A stretch of DNA of 49,863 bases from Desemzia sp045528445 (lineage in GTDB: Bacteria > Bacillota > Bacilli > Lactobacillales > Carnobacteriaceae). The first letter of the stretch is position 1, and every line of letters starts with the position of its first letter. Where the stretch lies: the NCBI RefSeq assembly GCF_045528445.1, contig NZ_JBGQQU010000027.1, positions 1 to 49,863 on the forward strand, read 5' to 3'. This document shows positions 24,868-33,385 of this stretch, piece after piece. Under the pieces are notes generated by a model. It was not told the origin of the DNA. It made no database searches and worked only from the letters and a program-made list of their open reading frames with translations. The translations under genes and the position numbers were made by a program.

Positions 24868-25833
24868 TTAATTTGAAACGACGTTTTCAGGCTTTCCATT
24901 GATAAATTGCTTTATATTGTCAACCGCGATCTCTATCAATCTGGCACGACTTTCTTTAGTAGCCCATGCAATATGTGGTGTAACGAATACATTCTTCGCT
25001 TTTAATAAAGGATTAGTACTTTCAATCGATTCTGTACTGACCACATCTACACCTGCTGCGTATATTTTTCCATTATTCAAAGCTTCTGCAACAGCTTCTT
25101 CATCTAATAATCCTCCACGAGAAGTATTTAGCAATATGACTCCATCTTTCATTTTAAAAATCGTATCTTGGTTGATCAATGCTTCTGTTTCTTCTACCAA
25201 TGGAATGTGTAAGGAAATGACATCCGATTTCTCCAATAATTCATCCAGTTCTACATAAGTTGCAAGCTTCTTTCCTTCTTCACTTTGGCTACGATTATAC
25301 GCTAGTACTTCCATTCCCATAGCCTGAGCAATTTTAGCCGTTGCTTGTCCAATACTGCCAAACCCGATGATCCCTATGGTTTTTCCAGATAATTCTATCA
25401 AAGGATAATCAAAGAAGGTCCAATCTGGATGTTCTTCCCATTTGCCTTCATGAACAGCTTGGTTATGATGACCAACTTGCTGGCAAATTTCTAATAATAA
25501 GGCAATTGTCATTTGTGCAACGGATTGAGTACTGTAATCAGGAACATTGGTTACAACAATATTCTTCTCTTGAGCTGTTTTCACATCAACTACATTATAC
25601 CCCGTTGCGAGTACCCCGATATACTTTAAAGATGGGCAAGCTGAAATGACTTTTTTCGTAAGAGGTGCTTTATTCGTCAATACAACTTCAGCATCGCCAA
25701 TACGGTCGATAATTTCTTGTTCATTAGTTAAAGATGTTCGATCATAAATCGTTACATCTCCTAACTCGTTTAGTCCTTCCCAACTTAAATCTCCAGGATT
25801 AGTGGTATAACCTTCTAATGCAATGATTTTCAT
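24868..25833 (-). CDS. D-2-hydroxyacid dehydrogenase (hydroxypyruvate reductase-like)
   Basis: 321 residues of the D-isomer specific 2-hydroxyacid dehydrogenase family. The NAD-binding Rossmann motif GFGSIG is at 157-162, the catalytic Arg239 lies in NTSRGG, Glu268 in VSTES, and His287 in TPHIAWAT. The GVLATGYNVVD substrate loop resembles glycerate dehydrogenase/hydroxypyruvate reductase more than D-lactate dehydrogenase. It reduces a 2-keto acid with NAD(P)H in the cytoplasm; the precise keto acid is not certain. GGGAGG precedes the ATG. It is a single gene. Confidence 0.9.
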   Translation of the reverse strand: MKIIALEGYTTNPGDLSWEGLNELGDVTIYDRTSLTNEQEIIDRIGDAEVVLTNKAPLTKKVISACPSLKYIGVLATGYNVVDVKTAQEKNIVVTNVPDYSTQSVAQMTIALLLEICQQVGHHNQAVHEGKWEEHPDWTFFDYPLIELSGKTIGIIGFGSIGQATAKIAQAMGMEVLAYNRSQSEEGKKLATYVELDELLEKSDVISLHIPLVEETEALINQDTIFKMKDGVILLNTSRGGLLDEEAVAEALNNGKIYAAGVDVVSTESIESTNPLLKAKNVFVTPHIAWATKESRARLIEIAVDNIKQFINGKPENVVSN

Positions 25834-25966
25834 AAACTGCCTCCCAAAAAAATTTTATCCTCTATCTTTTCGTTCTCTATTAACTTTACTAGATACGACG
25901 TAAATTTGCGAACAACAATTATTAATTCGTGAATTTTTTTCAAACACTAGTAAAAACACTGGTTTT

Positions 25967-25996
25967 TGAATACCGCTTGTTATATGATTGGGTTAC
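25967..25996 (+). promoter_or_regulatory. TGAATAC promoter-like motif before the acidic membrane protein
   Basis: TGAATAC, CGCTTGTTATATGATTG (17 bases), GGTTAC, ending about 28 bases before the start codon. It shares TGAATACYGCTTRTT and spacing with 5772-5801. An ordinary -10 (TATGAT) also lies inside, so sigma-A use cannot be excluded. Confidence 0.3.
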
Positions 25997-26023
25997 CACC
26001 AACTGCGTTGAGAGGAGAAATTC

Positions 26024-26713
26024 ATGAAAAAATATGGAATCATTATTTTTTTACTGCTTTTATTTTTTGGAATTGTTTACATAGGAGTCAATCAAACACA
26101 ATCTTTCAGCAAACAAACTTCTGCCGCAAAAACATCAGAACTTGAAACAACTGTCAAAGCAGAATCTGACACCAACGAACCTATCCAGTTTGACAAATTA
26201 GAGTCTGTTGACCGCCTAAAAATTCGCGGAAGTAAATTAGCTTCAGAGATGGGATTTAGCGTTTCCAGCAGCCTATGGGTTGTTGAAGAAGAAATCATTG
26301 AGGAAGAAATAGAAGAAGAACTTGTAGAAAGCGAAGAAATCACAGAAGACGAAGAAGATGAATCGAGTGTATATACAGAAAGTAGTAGTTCTGCTTATAC
26401 ACCAAAGAAAAAAACAAATTCATCTACTACTAATTCTTCTAGTTCAAGCAGCTCTACAATTAAAAAACCAGCTCCTAAACCAAAAGAATCTGAAGAGAGT
26501 ATTGAATCTAGTAAGCCAAAAGAATCCTCTGAATCTAACACACCAGACGTACCTGTAAAAGATGAAGATACCATCAAAGATGAGGAAGATGAAATACCGC
26601 CAGAGTCAGATCTTCCGACCAATGAAGGTGATCCGTTGCCTCCAATCAATGGAGATCAAACAGGTTCAGAAAAGCCTAACGAAGAGAAAAATTCAGAGGA
26701 AGTAACTGAATAA
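26024..26713 (+). CDS. Membrane-anchored acidic, serine-rich protein of unknown function
   Basis: 229 residues. One N-terminal membrane helix (about 5-22) is followed by a linker, a strongly acidic stretch at about 88-115 (runs of EEE and EEI), then Ser/Thr-rich segments (including a run of seven Ser) and Pro/Lys/Glu-rich tail repeats such as KPKESEES and KPKESSES. There is no lipobox, sortase motif or recognised domain, and the composition suggests an extended, unstructured extracellular stalk. GAGAGGAG precedes the ATG. It is a single gene with its own terminator. It is probably fast-evolving; I do not recognise a family. Confidence 0.75.
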   Translation: MKKYGIIIFLLLLFFGIVYIGVNQTQSFSKQTSAAKTSELETTVKAESDTNEPIQFDKLESVDRLKIRGSKLASEMGFSVSSSLWVVEEEIIEEEIEEELVESEEITEDEEDESSVYTESSSSAYTPKKKTNSSTTNSSSSSSSTIKKPAPKPKESEESIESSKPKESSESNTPDVPVKDEDTIKDEEDEIPPESDLPTNEGDPLPPINGDQTGSEKPNEEKNSEEVTE

Positions 26714-26723
26714 ACTATACTTA

Positions 26724-26767
26724 TTAAAAGAGCTAGACCGACTGTTCAGTTGGTCTAGCTTTTTTAG
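26724..26767 (+). terminator. Terminator of the acidic protein gene (also faces recQ)
   Basis: AAAAGAGCTAGACCGACT pairs with AGTTGGTCTAGCTTTTTT around GTTC, 10 bases after the stop. The A-tract on its other side could also end recQ transcripts, whose stop is at 26781. Confidence 0.9.
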
Positions 26768-26780
26768 ATAACCTTATTAC

Positions 26781-28958
26781 TTATTCATGGTGCATTTCTG
26801 CTTTTATTTTTGCCAATACAAATTTGATCTCATCATATGAAATAGACTCTGAGACAGCTTCTTTGATTGGTTTCAGCGGAGTCATGCCCACTTCAGCTGC
26901 CGCTGCTTTTATCTCAGCTTCTGCTTCCTCACTGACCAATCTCGAATACTCCAACTCAGTGCCTTCTTGAATCAAGACGCACAAGTGATTCACGATAGTC
27001 GTTGGAGATAAATCTCGAACAACTGCAATCTCAGCAATTGTTTTACCTTCTTTGAAATAGGATAATGTTTCTTCATGAGTAGCGCCTTTTTTCGAGGACT
27101 TACTTGACTGAGAACCAGGTTTTACGACTACTTCTTTCACTGACAAGTTTTCTTTTCTCAGTTGTTCTATGTCCAAAGACTGTTCTGTTGCATAAGTTTG
27201 GATGACTTCAAGAAATCGTTCTCCATATTCTTCTAACTTGGCTTCTCCTACACCATGGATATTCAGGAATTCTGTATCTGATGCTGGGAATTTAGCCGCC
27301 ATATCGATCAAACTTCTATCCGAAAAGACCACAAACGGAGGTTTTCCCATTTCTTGAGCAATCCCTCTACGCAATTCTCTTAACAATTCAAATAATCCTG
27401 TATCGTAATTTTCAATATTTTCTACTGATTTTTTCGTAGCAGTTGTTTCTTCTTTCAATGATTTTGTCATCGTCAATCGAACTGTAGCTTTTAACAAATC
27501 ATTCGTTTTAGTCGTAAATTGCAAAATAGGGTATTGATCTCCGCCCAAATGCAGATATCCTTCACTGATCATAATCGAAATGATATCCTTAATATCTCCT
27601 TCAGTATATTCTTTCATTATTCCATAGGTCGATAGCTCATTAAAATGCATTTGTTTGATCCGACTCGTCGCTTTTCCTCTTAAAACATCTGTCACCAGAC
27701 CCGTTCCATAGGTCTGATTCATCCGATAAATGCAAGACAAGATTTTTTGGCATTCTACAGTGACATCCGTTTTGACCATTTCACCATCGCAATTCGAACA
27801 ATGGTCGCACTCAATCCATTCCGGTATTTCGTCAAAATAGTTTAATATCGTTTTCCGCAAGCAACTTCCTGTTTTGCAATAAGTGATCATGGTATTGAGA
27901 TTCGCTTTAGCATGCGGATTATTTCCTTGTTCGATCAAAAAAGTATTGGTGATGATGTCTTGACCAGAATAAAATAAAATGGCTTCAGAAGGAGCTCCAT
28001 CTCTCCCGGCACGACCTGCTTCTTGATAATAGCTTTCCATGTCCAACGGCATATTGTAGTGGATCACTCGACGGACATTCGATTTATCGATCCCCATCCC
28101 AAATGCATTTGTCGCTACCATGATGGGTTTACGGTCATAAAGAAAATCTTCTTGATTTCGCGTTCTTTCTTGATTACTGATTCCAGCATGATAAAGAGTT
28201 ACCGGATACCCTTTTTTATTCAACGTTTCATAAACTTTTTCCACATTTTTCCGTGTATTGCAATAAATAATACTCGACTCTTTATTGTCTACCATGCGTA
28301 ATAATTCATTGGCTTTCTTTTTGGGTTTTACCACTGAAAAATAAAGATTCGGCCGATCAAAACTGGAGATGTATTGGTAAGGCTGGTTCAAGTTTAGTTG
28401 CTTCACCATGTCTTCTCGCACAGGTGTCGTGGCAGTAGCTGTAAAGGCCGCAAAAGGTGGTCTCGTATTTAAGACATCCATCAATTGAGGGATGTTTTGA
28501 TAACTGGGCCTGAAGTCATGTCCCCATTGAGAAACACAGTGCGCTTCATCGACAGCCACTAAATTGATATTCATTTGCTGAGCATAAGAAATAAAGACTT
28601 CGTTTTGCAGTCTTTCTGGGGAGACATAAATCAAATCCAATTCCCCTTGAAGAGCACTGTACAAAATATTTTCTTGCTCGTTAAAAGTCAACTGGCTATT
28701 GATGTAAGCCGCTTTTACGCCCATCGTTTGCAAACCATCCACTTGGTCTTTCATTAAAGAGATCAACGGCGAAATGACAATCGTTACACCATCCATACAA
28801 ATTGCAGGGATTTGGTAGCATAACGATTTCCCGCCACCCGTAGGCATAACGCCTAAGACGTCTTCTCCTCTTAAAATAGCATCGATCATTTGCTCCTGTC
28901 CTGGGCGAAAGGAGTCATATCCATAATAGTGTTTTAAAGTCTCTAAAATTGCTGTCAT
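26781..28958 (-). CDS. recQ: ATP-dependent DNA helicase RecQ
   Basis: 725 residues in full RecQ layout. The SF2 helicase core has Walker A PTGGGKS around Lys44, DEAH at 137-140 and the GMGIDK/QEAGRAGRDG motif VI. Zinc-binding cysteines sit at about 370-400 (SCLRK ... CDHCSNC), followed by the RQC winged helix, an HRDC domain at about 515-595 and a C-terminal helix-turn-helix tail (SYFKEGKTIAEIAVVRDLS). It unwinds DNA 3-prime to 5-prime during recombination repair. The ATG at 28958 is set by TGGAGG five bases upstream; four more codons from a TTG would include that site. It is a single gene. Confidence 0.95.
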   Translation of the reverse strand: MTAILETLKHYYGYDSFRPGQEQMIDAILRGEDVLGVMPTGGGKSLCYQIPAICMDGVTIVISPLISLMKDQVDGLQTMGVKAAYINSQLTFNEQENILYSALQGELDLIYVSPERLQNEVFISYAQQMNINLVAVDEAHCVSQWGHDFRPSYQNIPQLMDVLNTRPPFAAFTATATTPVREDMVKQLNLNQPYQYISSFDRPNLYFSVVKPKKKANELLRMVDNKESSIIYCNTRKNVEKVYETLNKKGYPVTLYHAGISNQERTRNQEDFLYDRKPIMVATNAFGMGIDKSNVRRVIHYNMPLDMESYYQEAGRAGRDGAPSEAILFYSGQDIITNTFLIEQGNNPHAKANLNTMITYCKTGSCLRKTILNYFDEIPEWIECDHCSNCDGEMVKTDVTVECQKILSCIYRMNQTYGTGLVTDVLRGKATSRIKQMHFNELSTYGIMKEYTEGDIKDIISIMISEGYLHLGGDQYPILQFTTKTNDLLKATVRLTMTKSLKEETTATKKSVENIENYDTGLFELLRELRRGIAQEMGKPPFVVFSDRSLIDMAAKFPASDTEFLNIHGVGEAKLEEYGERFLEVIQTYATEQSLDIEQLRKENLSVKEVVVKPGSQSSKSSKKGATHEETLSYFKEGKTIAEIAVVRDLSPTTIVNHLCVLIQEGTELEYSRLVSEEAEAEIKAAAAEVGMTPLKPIKEAVSESISYDEIKFVLAKIKAEMHHE

Positions 28959-29201
28959 ATAATCCTCCAAAAATTGTTCGTTTGCACTTGCATCTCTACT
29001 AGCCTATCATACTTTTCTGAGTTACAAATAAAAAATACGAAAAAACTTTGTTAATTTTTTTATGCGAACCAGTTTTTTATGTATTTGTTCAGTCCAGTAT
29101 CGTTCCTTGTTTTTTGTGTTTTTCAATGCTTATAAGTTCTCGCCAATGGAGTCGTGAAAATAATAAAATAGATTCCTTTTCTATCCATATTAGATGGAAG
29201 A

Positions 29202-29255
29202 AAACTTCTTGATGAAGAATACCTTTTGAACATCAAGGCAGTTCTATCCTTGATG
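29202..29255. repeat. Solitary 1.5 unit of the 41-bp palindromic repeat
   Basis: CTTGATG, a 16-base spacer ending TTTTGAA, then CATCAAGG-N9-CCTTGATG (29231-29255). Spacer and loop lengths equal those of the tandem array at 49308-49680, and much of the spacer sequence (GATGAAGAATACCTTTTGAA) is shared. The remaining bases of this 444-base gap between recQ and the iron ABC operon hold a terminator (29289-29322), a TGAATACTGCTT word at 29363 and nothing else I recognise. Confidence 0.65.
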
Positions 29256-29288
29256 TAAGTATAAGATGGCATCATTAGTTGAATTCAA

Positions 29289-29322
29289 AAATGCCAAAAG
29301 CGGTAGTTTAGCTTTTGGCATT
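29289..29322 (-). terminator. Terminator of the siderophore ABC operon
   Basis: AATGCCAAAAGC and GCTTTTGGCATT pair over a 10-base loop, followed on the minus strand by TTTTTG. It lies about 80 bases past the ATPase stop. Confidence 0.8.
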
Positions 29323-29402
29323 CTTGGATTTGACAGCTGGATTTATAATGAATTTTTTGTTTGAATACTGCTTATTTACCCTCTATAACATAATTTAACA
29401 TG

Positions 29403-30218
29403 CTAGCGAAGCTGCGAAACAAGGATTTCCCCTTTTTTCGACACTTCATAATCCAAGCAAATGGGGTAGCGCTCATCTTCACTGATTTGCAGCTTAGCTT
29501 CGATCCCATACAGTTCATGCAAGCTTTCTTTAGTAATTGACTTGCAAGGCGGACCTTGACAAATCAGTTTCCCGCTCTTCATTCCAATGATGTTGTCTCC
29601 GTATTTGCAAGCATTATTCAATTCATGCAGGACCATCACTATAGTAAGTCCTACTGTTTGATTCAATCGGCTCAATAATTGCAGTATTTCTTGCTGATAA
29701 GACAAATCAAGATATGTCGTTGGCTCATCAAGCATGATAATATCTGTCTCTTGGGCAATCGTCATAGCGATCCAGACTCGTTGTCGTTGTCCTTGAGACA
29801 ACGTGTTTAACTTACGATGGGTAAATTCTTGCAGCTCTGTTTCTTCTATAGCCCAATCGATCATCTCTTTGTCATGCTGGGATAATCCGCCAATACTTTT
29901 TTGATAAGGAAATCTTCCATAGGACACCAGATCTCGAACAGTCAATCCAATTGGGCAAATTGGTTCTTGTGGTAAGAAAGAGATTTGTTTGGCTAATGTT
30001 CTCTCTTTTTGCCCGATAATGTCTTTTCCATTGATGTAAATATTACCAGATTGTGGTTTGATCACTCTAGCAACGCTTTTTAACAGAGTAGACTTTCCAC
30101 ACCCATTTGCACCAATGATCACATTGATTTTTCCTTTCAGAAGGGAAAGATTTAATTGTTCTATTACAGGCTGCTCTTCGTACCCTACCGATAGATCTTT
30201 TACAATTATAGCTTCCAT
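29403..30218 (-). CDS. Iron-siderophore ABC transporter ATP-binding protein
   Basis: 271 residues of the FecE/FhuC type: Walker A GANGCGKST at 36-44, signature LSQGQRQR, Walker B DIIMLDEPTTYLD and the switch histidine in VLHELNNA. It energises uptake through the two permeases encoded just upstream. Its ATG follows the permease stop without a gap, and the ribosome site lies in the end of the permease gene. It is last in the order binding protein, permease, permease, ATPase. The substrate is most likely a ferric siderophore or haem, to judge from family membership. Confidence 0.93.
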   Translation of the reverse strand: MEAIIVKDLSVGYEEQPVIEQLNLSLLKGKINVIIGANGCGKSTLLKSVARVIKPQSGNIYINGKDIIGQKERTLAKQISFLPQEPICPIGLTVRDLVSYGRFPYQKSIGGLSQHDKEMIDWAIEETELQEFTHRKLNTLSQGQRQRVWIAMTIAQETDIIMLDEPTTYLDLSYQQEILQLLSRLNQTVGLTIVMVLHELNNACKYGDNIIGMKSGKLICQGPPCKSITKESLHELYGIEAKLQISEDERYPICLDYEVSKKGEILVSQLR

Positions 30219-31226
30219 TTAGTTCTCCTTTATAATTAAATAAATGAAATAAGGCACTCCAAATACAGAAATAATGATTCCGACAGGTATTTCTATGGGA
30301 GAAAACAAGTTTCTAGAAACAGCATCTGCAACTAACATCATAACAGCACTAATCAAAGCAGATACAATCAAGACATATTTATGAGAAGAACCTACCAACT
30401 TTCTGGCAATGTTTGGAGAGATTAATCCTATAAAACCAATATTCCCAGCAAAAGCAGTTGCTCCTCCGGCTAAAATGACTGCATACGCCAATAATTTTTT
30501 ACGCTCATGGTTTCGGTTTAACCCTAGAGCGGTGATGTGTTCATCTGAGAATTGTAGAACATCCAATTTTTTAACATTCCATAGCACTAAACCAAAAAAC
30601 ACGCTCACTAATGGCAAAATGATCTTAGCATACTCCCATCCTGTCCCCCATAAACTTCCAGAGGTCCAAATGAGTACTCTGTTGTATTCTCCCACTCCTC
30701 CTCTAAAAATAAAGAACGTCATAAAAGCACTCAATCCTGCATTGATTCCCAGACCTACTAAAATCATTTTTTTAGGTTTTATGCCTTTATCGCTCGAAAG
30801 AACATAAATGATGGTCGCCGAAACTGCTGCTCCAATAATGGCCATAAAAGGCAATAAGTACACAGAAAAAGAGCCAAGCTGGTTGTAATAATAGGTTGTT
30901 TGAAAAGAAACAACTAAAATAGCAGCAACAGCTGCTCCGGCATTTATTCCAATGATCCCGGGATCAGCTAGTTCATTTTTGGTAATAGTTTGGATGATTC
31001 CTCCAGATGTCGCTAATGCTATGCCTATACATATTGCCACCAACATACGCGGCAAGCGTAAATTCAAAAGAGCTGTTTCTTGAAAGGCATTGCCTCGGCC
31101 GATAAAAGTCAGAAAAATATCTGTGATACTGATTTGATAGCTTCCCCAGCTGAGGTAGACAGCTGCAGAAAGGATAAAAAATACCACCAGCAGAATCAGG
31201 ATCTTCTGAATGCGTATTTCTTTCAT
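30219..31226 (-). CDS. Iron-siderophore ABC transporter permease (second)
   Basis: 335 residues, FecCD/BtuC family, with about ten hydrophobic segments. Family motifs: LRLPRMLVAICIGIALATSGGIIQ near the N-terminus (seen as LRLPRMLVAICIG), DPGIIGINAGAAVA, and GNIGFIGLISPNIARKLVG near the C-terminus, the loop that docks the ATPase. It forms a heterodimer with the first permease. One base separates it from the preceding stop. Length is normal. Confidence 0.93.
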   Translation of the reverse strand: MKEIRIQKILILLVVFFILSAAVYLSWGSYQISITDIFLTFIGRGNAFQETALLNLRLPRMLVAICIGIALATSGGIIQTITKNELADPGIIGINAGAAVAAILVVSFQTTYYYNQLGSFSVYLLPFMAIIGAAVSATIIYVLSSDKGIKPKKMILVGLGINAGLSAFMTFFIFRGGVGEYNRVLIWTSGSLWGTGWEYAKIILPLVSVFFGLVLWNVKKLDVLQFSDEHITALGLNRNHERKKLLAYAVILAGGATAFAGNIGFIGLISPNIARKLVGSSHKYVLIVSALISAVMMLVADAVSRNLFSPIEIPVGIIISVFGVPYFIYLIIKEN

Positions 31227-31227
31227 A

Positions 31228-32214
31228 TCAAGCTGACTCCTTTCTTGCTGCTGCGATGAAAAAAGGGACCCCTATTAAAGCAGTAATTATTCCGACAGGC
31301 ATTTCATAAGGAGCATAGACTAAACGAGCACCCATGTCGGAATAAACCATCAAAACAGCCCCAAGTAAAAAGGATAGCGGAATATTTTTAGCATAATTTT
31401 CACCCACTAGTCTCCGATTGATCTGCGGAATGATCACACCGACAAAGCCAATATTCTTTCCAACCGCTACCGCTGCAGCGCACATAGGGATCAAGATAAG
31501 AAAGGTCAATAACCTTGTTTTACCAGGGTTCACACCTAAACCTGCAGCGGCTTCGTCACCTAGACTAAGAATATTGATTTTTTGAGCCAATAACAGACTA
31601 CACAGTAAGCCAAAGGTACCTACACTAGCTACCAATTTAACATCCGTCCACGTAACATTTCTGAAACTGCCTGAAATCCAAAAAGCAATGAATTGAGATT
31701 TATTGGATAGAATTCCAATAGTCGTAGTCAACGAGATAAAAAATGTGCTTATGGAAATACCGGCTAATAATAATTTACTGACACCCTTTCCTTTGACTTC
31801 TTTGTAGAGAAAAAAAATCACCAATGCTGCACTGAAAGATGTGCCGATTAGAGAAGCCAACAGGATATTTTGAGTATTGATGGCGATATCGGCCGCATAA
31901 AAGAAAGCAATCATCAGTGTAGCTCCTTGGCTCACTCCCAGCAAAGAAGGTTCTGCTATAGGATTACGCGTAACTCCCTGTACCATTGCTCCTGTAGCTC
32001 CTAGAATGCCTCCAGTAAAGAGAGCTGATAGTACTCGAGGGATTCGAACGTCTCTAGCCAGTAATTGATCCAGCTCATTTGACTGACTCACTATACTGTC
32101 AACCAGTTCTGACAGACTGATCGGTATATTTCCCAGACAGATACTCAGATAAACGCCTACAAGCAGGAGCACAAAGCAACCACTGACAAAAAAAGCCGTT
32201 TTATTTTGCTTCAT
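31228..32214 (-). CDS. Iron-siderophore ABC transporter permease (first)
   Basis: 328 residues, FecCD/BtuC family. Motifs RDVRIPRVLSALFTGGILGATGAMVQGV (seen as RIPRVLSALFTGGILGATG), EPSLLGVSQGA and GFVGVIIPQINRRLVGE mirror those of the second permease; the docking loop has QINRR where PxIxR is typical. The start overlaps the end of the binding-protein gene by 14 bases (ATGAAGCAAAATAA), which indicates coupled translation. Confidence 0.92.
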   Translation of the reverse strand: MKQNKTAFFVSGCFVLLLVGVYLSICLGNIPISLSELVDSIVSQSNELDQLLARDVRIPRVLSALFTGGILGATGAMVQGVTRNPIAEPSLLGVSQGATLMIAFFYAADIAINTQNILLASLIGTSFSAALVIFFLYKEVKGKGVSKLLLAGISISTFFISLTTTIGILSNKSQFIAFWISGSFRNVTWTDVKLVASVGTFGLLCSLLLAQKINILSLGDEAAAGLGVNPGKTRLLTFLILIPMCAAAVAVGKNIGFVGVIIPQINRRLVGENYAKNIPLSFLLGAVLMVYSDMGARLVYAPYEMPVGIITALIGVPFFIAAARKESA

Positions 32215-33148
32215 CTATCATCACCGCTATTTCATCTAGCAGCAACTCTCTGCCTATAGGGCTGTAGCCTTGATTGAAGTATGGTGAAGCATCTAAAGTG
32301 ATCACATGACCAGATTTTACTGCAGGCAAATTGTTCCAAATAGCATTTTCTTGAAGAACGGCTAAATCTTCATCTGTTGCGATCGCAAAGATAACATCTG
32401 CTTCTATCGCAGCTAACCCTTCATACGTCACTACCGGTAAACTAATATCCGTTTGCTCCGGCATTCCGCTAGGTTTCCGCAACCCCATGTCTTCATAAAG
32501 GATATTTCCAAAACCGGCTCCATCAAATACAAAAAATTGTCCTCCGCTAGCTAAAAAGGCTAGATAAGTAGTATCCTCTCCATGAGCTCTTTTGATCCGA
32601 TTTCCTATTGCTAAGGCTTTTTCATTATACCCATCTAGCCAATTCTCAGCTTTGTCTGCTTGGTTAAATACTGTCCCCACAGCTTTCACATCTTCTTGCC
32701 AATTTAAGGCTTCCAATTGAATCATCACAGTAGGTGCGATGTCTTTTAACTGCTCGTAGACTTTTTCTTGCACGGTAGACAGAATGATCATATCCGGTTC
32801 TAAATTCATAATAGCCTCGATATCAAAAGTATCTTGCATACTGTAGCCTAATATAGCAGCTCCTTCTAAAATATCTTCTAAGTAAGAAGGAAATTTAGTG
32901 TAATCATAGGCATCACTATTTGCAGTTCCAACAACTTTATAACCTAAAATAGATAAAATATCACTGTTTCCACTTAAATCGACGATTTTTTTTGGATCTT
33001 TAGGAATCTCTACTTCTCCTTTAGCATCAGTGATTGTGATCATCACTTCTTTTTCTGGAGACTCATTAGCCTGACTTGAACAACCAGTAAAAATCAATAA
33101 CGATAGAAAAACAAATAAAATCATTTCAACGCTAACCTTTTTTTTCAT
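32201..33148 (-). CDS. Iron-siderophore substrate-binding lipoprotein
   Basis: 315 residues. A lipoprotein signal ends at Cys23 (LLIFTGCSS). The mature part is a periplasmic-binding-type domain of the FhuD/FecB class with two lobes joined by a long helix, with landmarks KKIVDLSGNSDILSILGYKVVG, EPDMIILST and GRELLLDEIAVMI. It captures the ferric complex outside the cell. AGAGGAG lies before the ATG. It heads the four-gene operon, with a promoter at 33211-33238. Confidence 0.92.
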   Translation of the reverse strand: MKKKVSVEMILFVFLSLLIFTGCSSQANESPEKEVMITITDAKGEVEIPKDPKKIVDLSGNSDILSILGYKVVGTANSDAYDYTKFPSYLEDILEGAAILGYSMQDTFDIEAIMNLEPDMIILSTVQEKVYEQLKDIAPTVMIQLEALNWQEDVKAVGTVFNQADKAENWLDGYNEKALAIGNRIKRAHGEDTTYLAFLASGGQFFVFDGAGFGNILYEDMGLRKPSGMPEQTDISLPVVTYEGLAAIEADVIFAIATDEDLAVLQENAIWNNLPAVKSGHVITLDASPYFNQGYSPIGRELLLDEIAVMIDEAK

Positions 33149-33210
33149 GAATTAATCTCCTCTTGCTTCTCGTAAAGCTCAACACTTCACATTCTTATCT
33201 ATTCAGTTTT

Positions 33211-33238
33211 ATTATACTCGATATTCTAAAAATGTTAA
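33211..33238 (-). promoter_or_regulatory. Promoter of the siderophore ABC operon
   Basis: On the minus strand TTAACA, 16 bases, TATAAT, about 60 bases before the first start codon. The spacer (TTTTTAGAATATCGAG) extends into an imperfect A/T-rich palindrome that could be an iron-repressor site, but it does not match the Fur or DtxR consensus well enough to call. Confidence 0.55.
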
Positions 33239-33317
33239 GTCATTTTTACTATTTAGTGGAAGAATATTTGTCTTAAATAAATCTTTTCCCTATCTATTTT
33301 ATCAAGCAATGAAACAC

Positions 33318-33366
33318 TAAAAAAAAGAAACAAAAACAATGCACTAAACATTGTTTGTTGTTTCTC
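33318..33366 (-). terminator. Terminator of the chemoreceptor gene
   Basis: GAAACAACAAACAATG pairs with CATTGTTTTTGTTTC around a 7-base loop, followed by eight U on the minus strand, 20 bases past the stop. Confidence 0.92.
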
Positions 33367-33385
33367 TAAATCGCAGGAGCATCTA

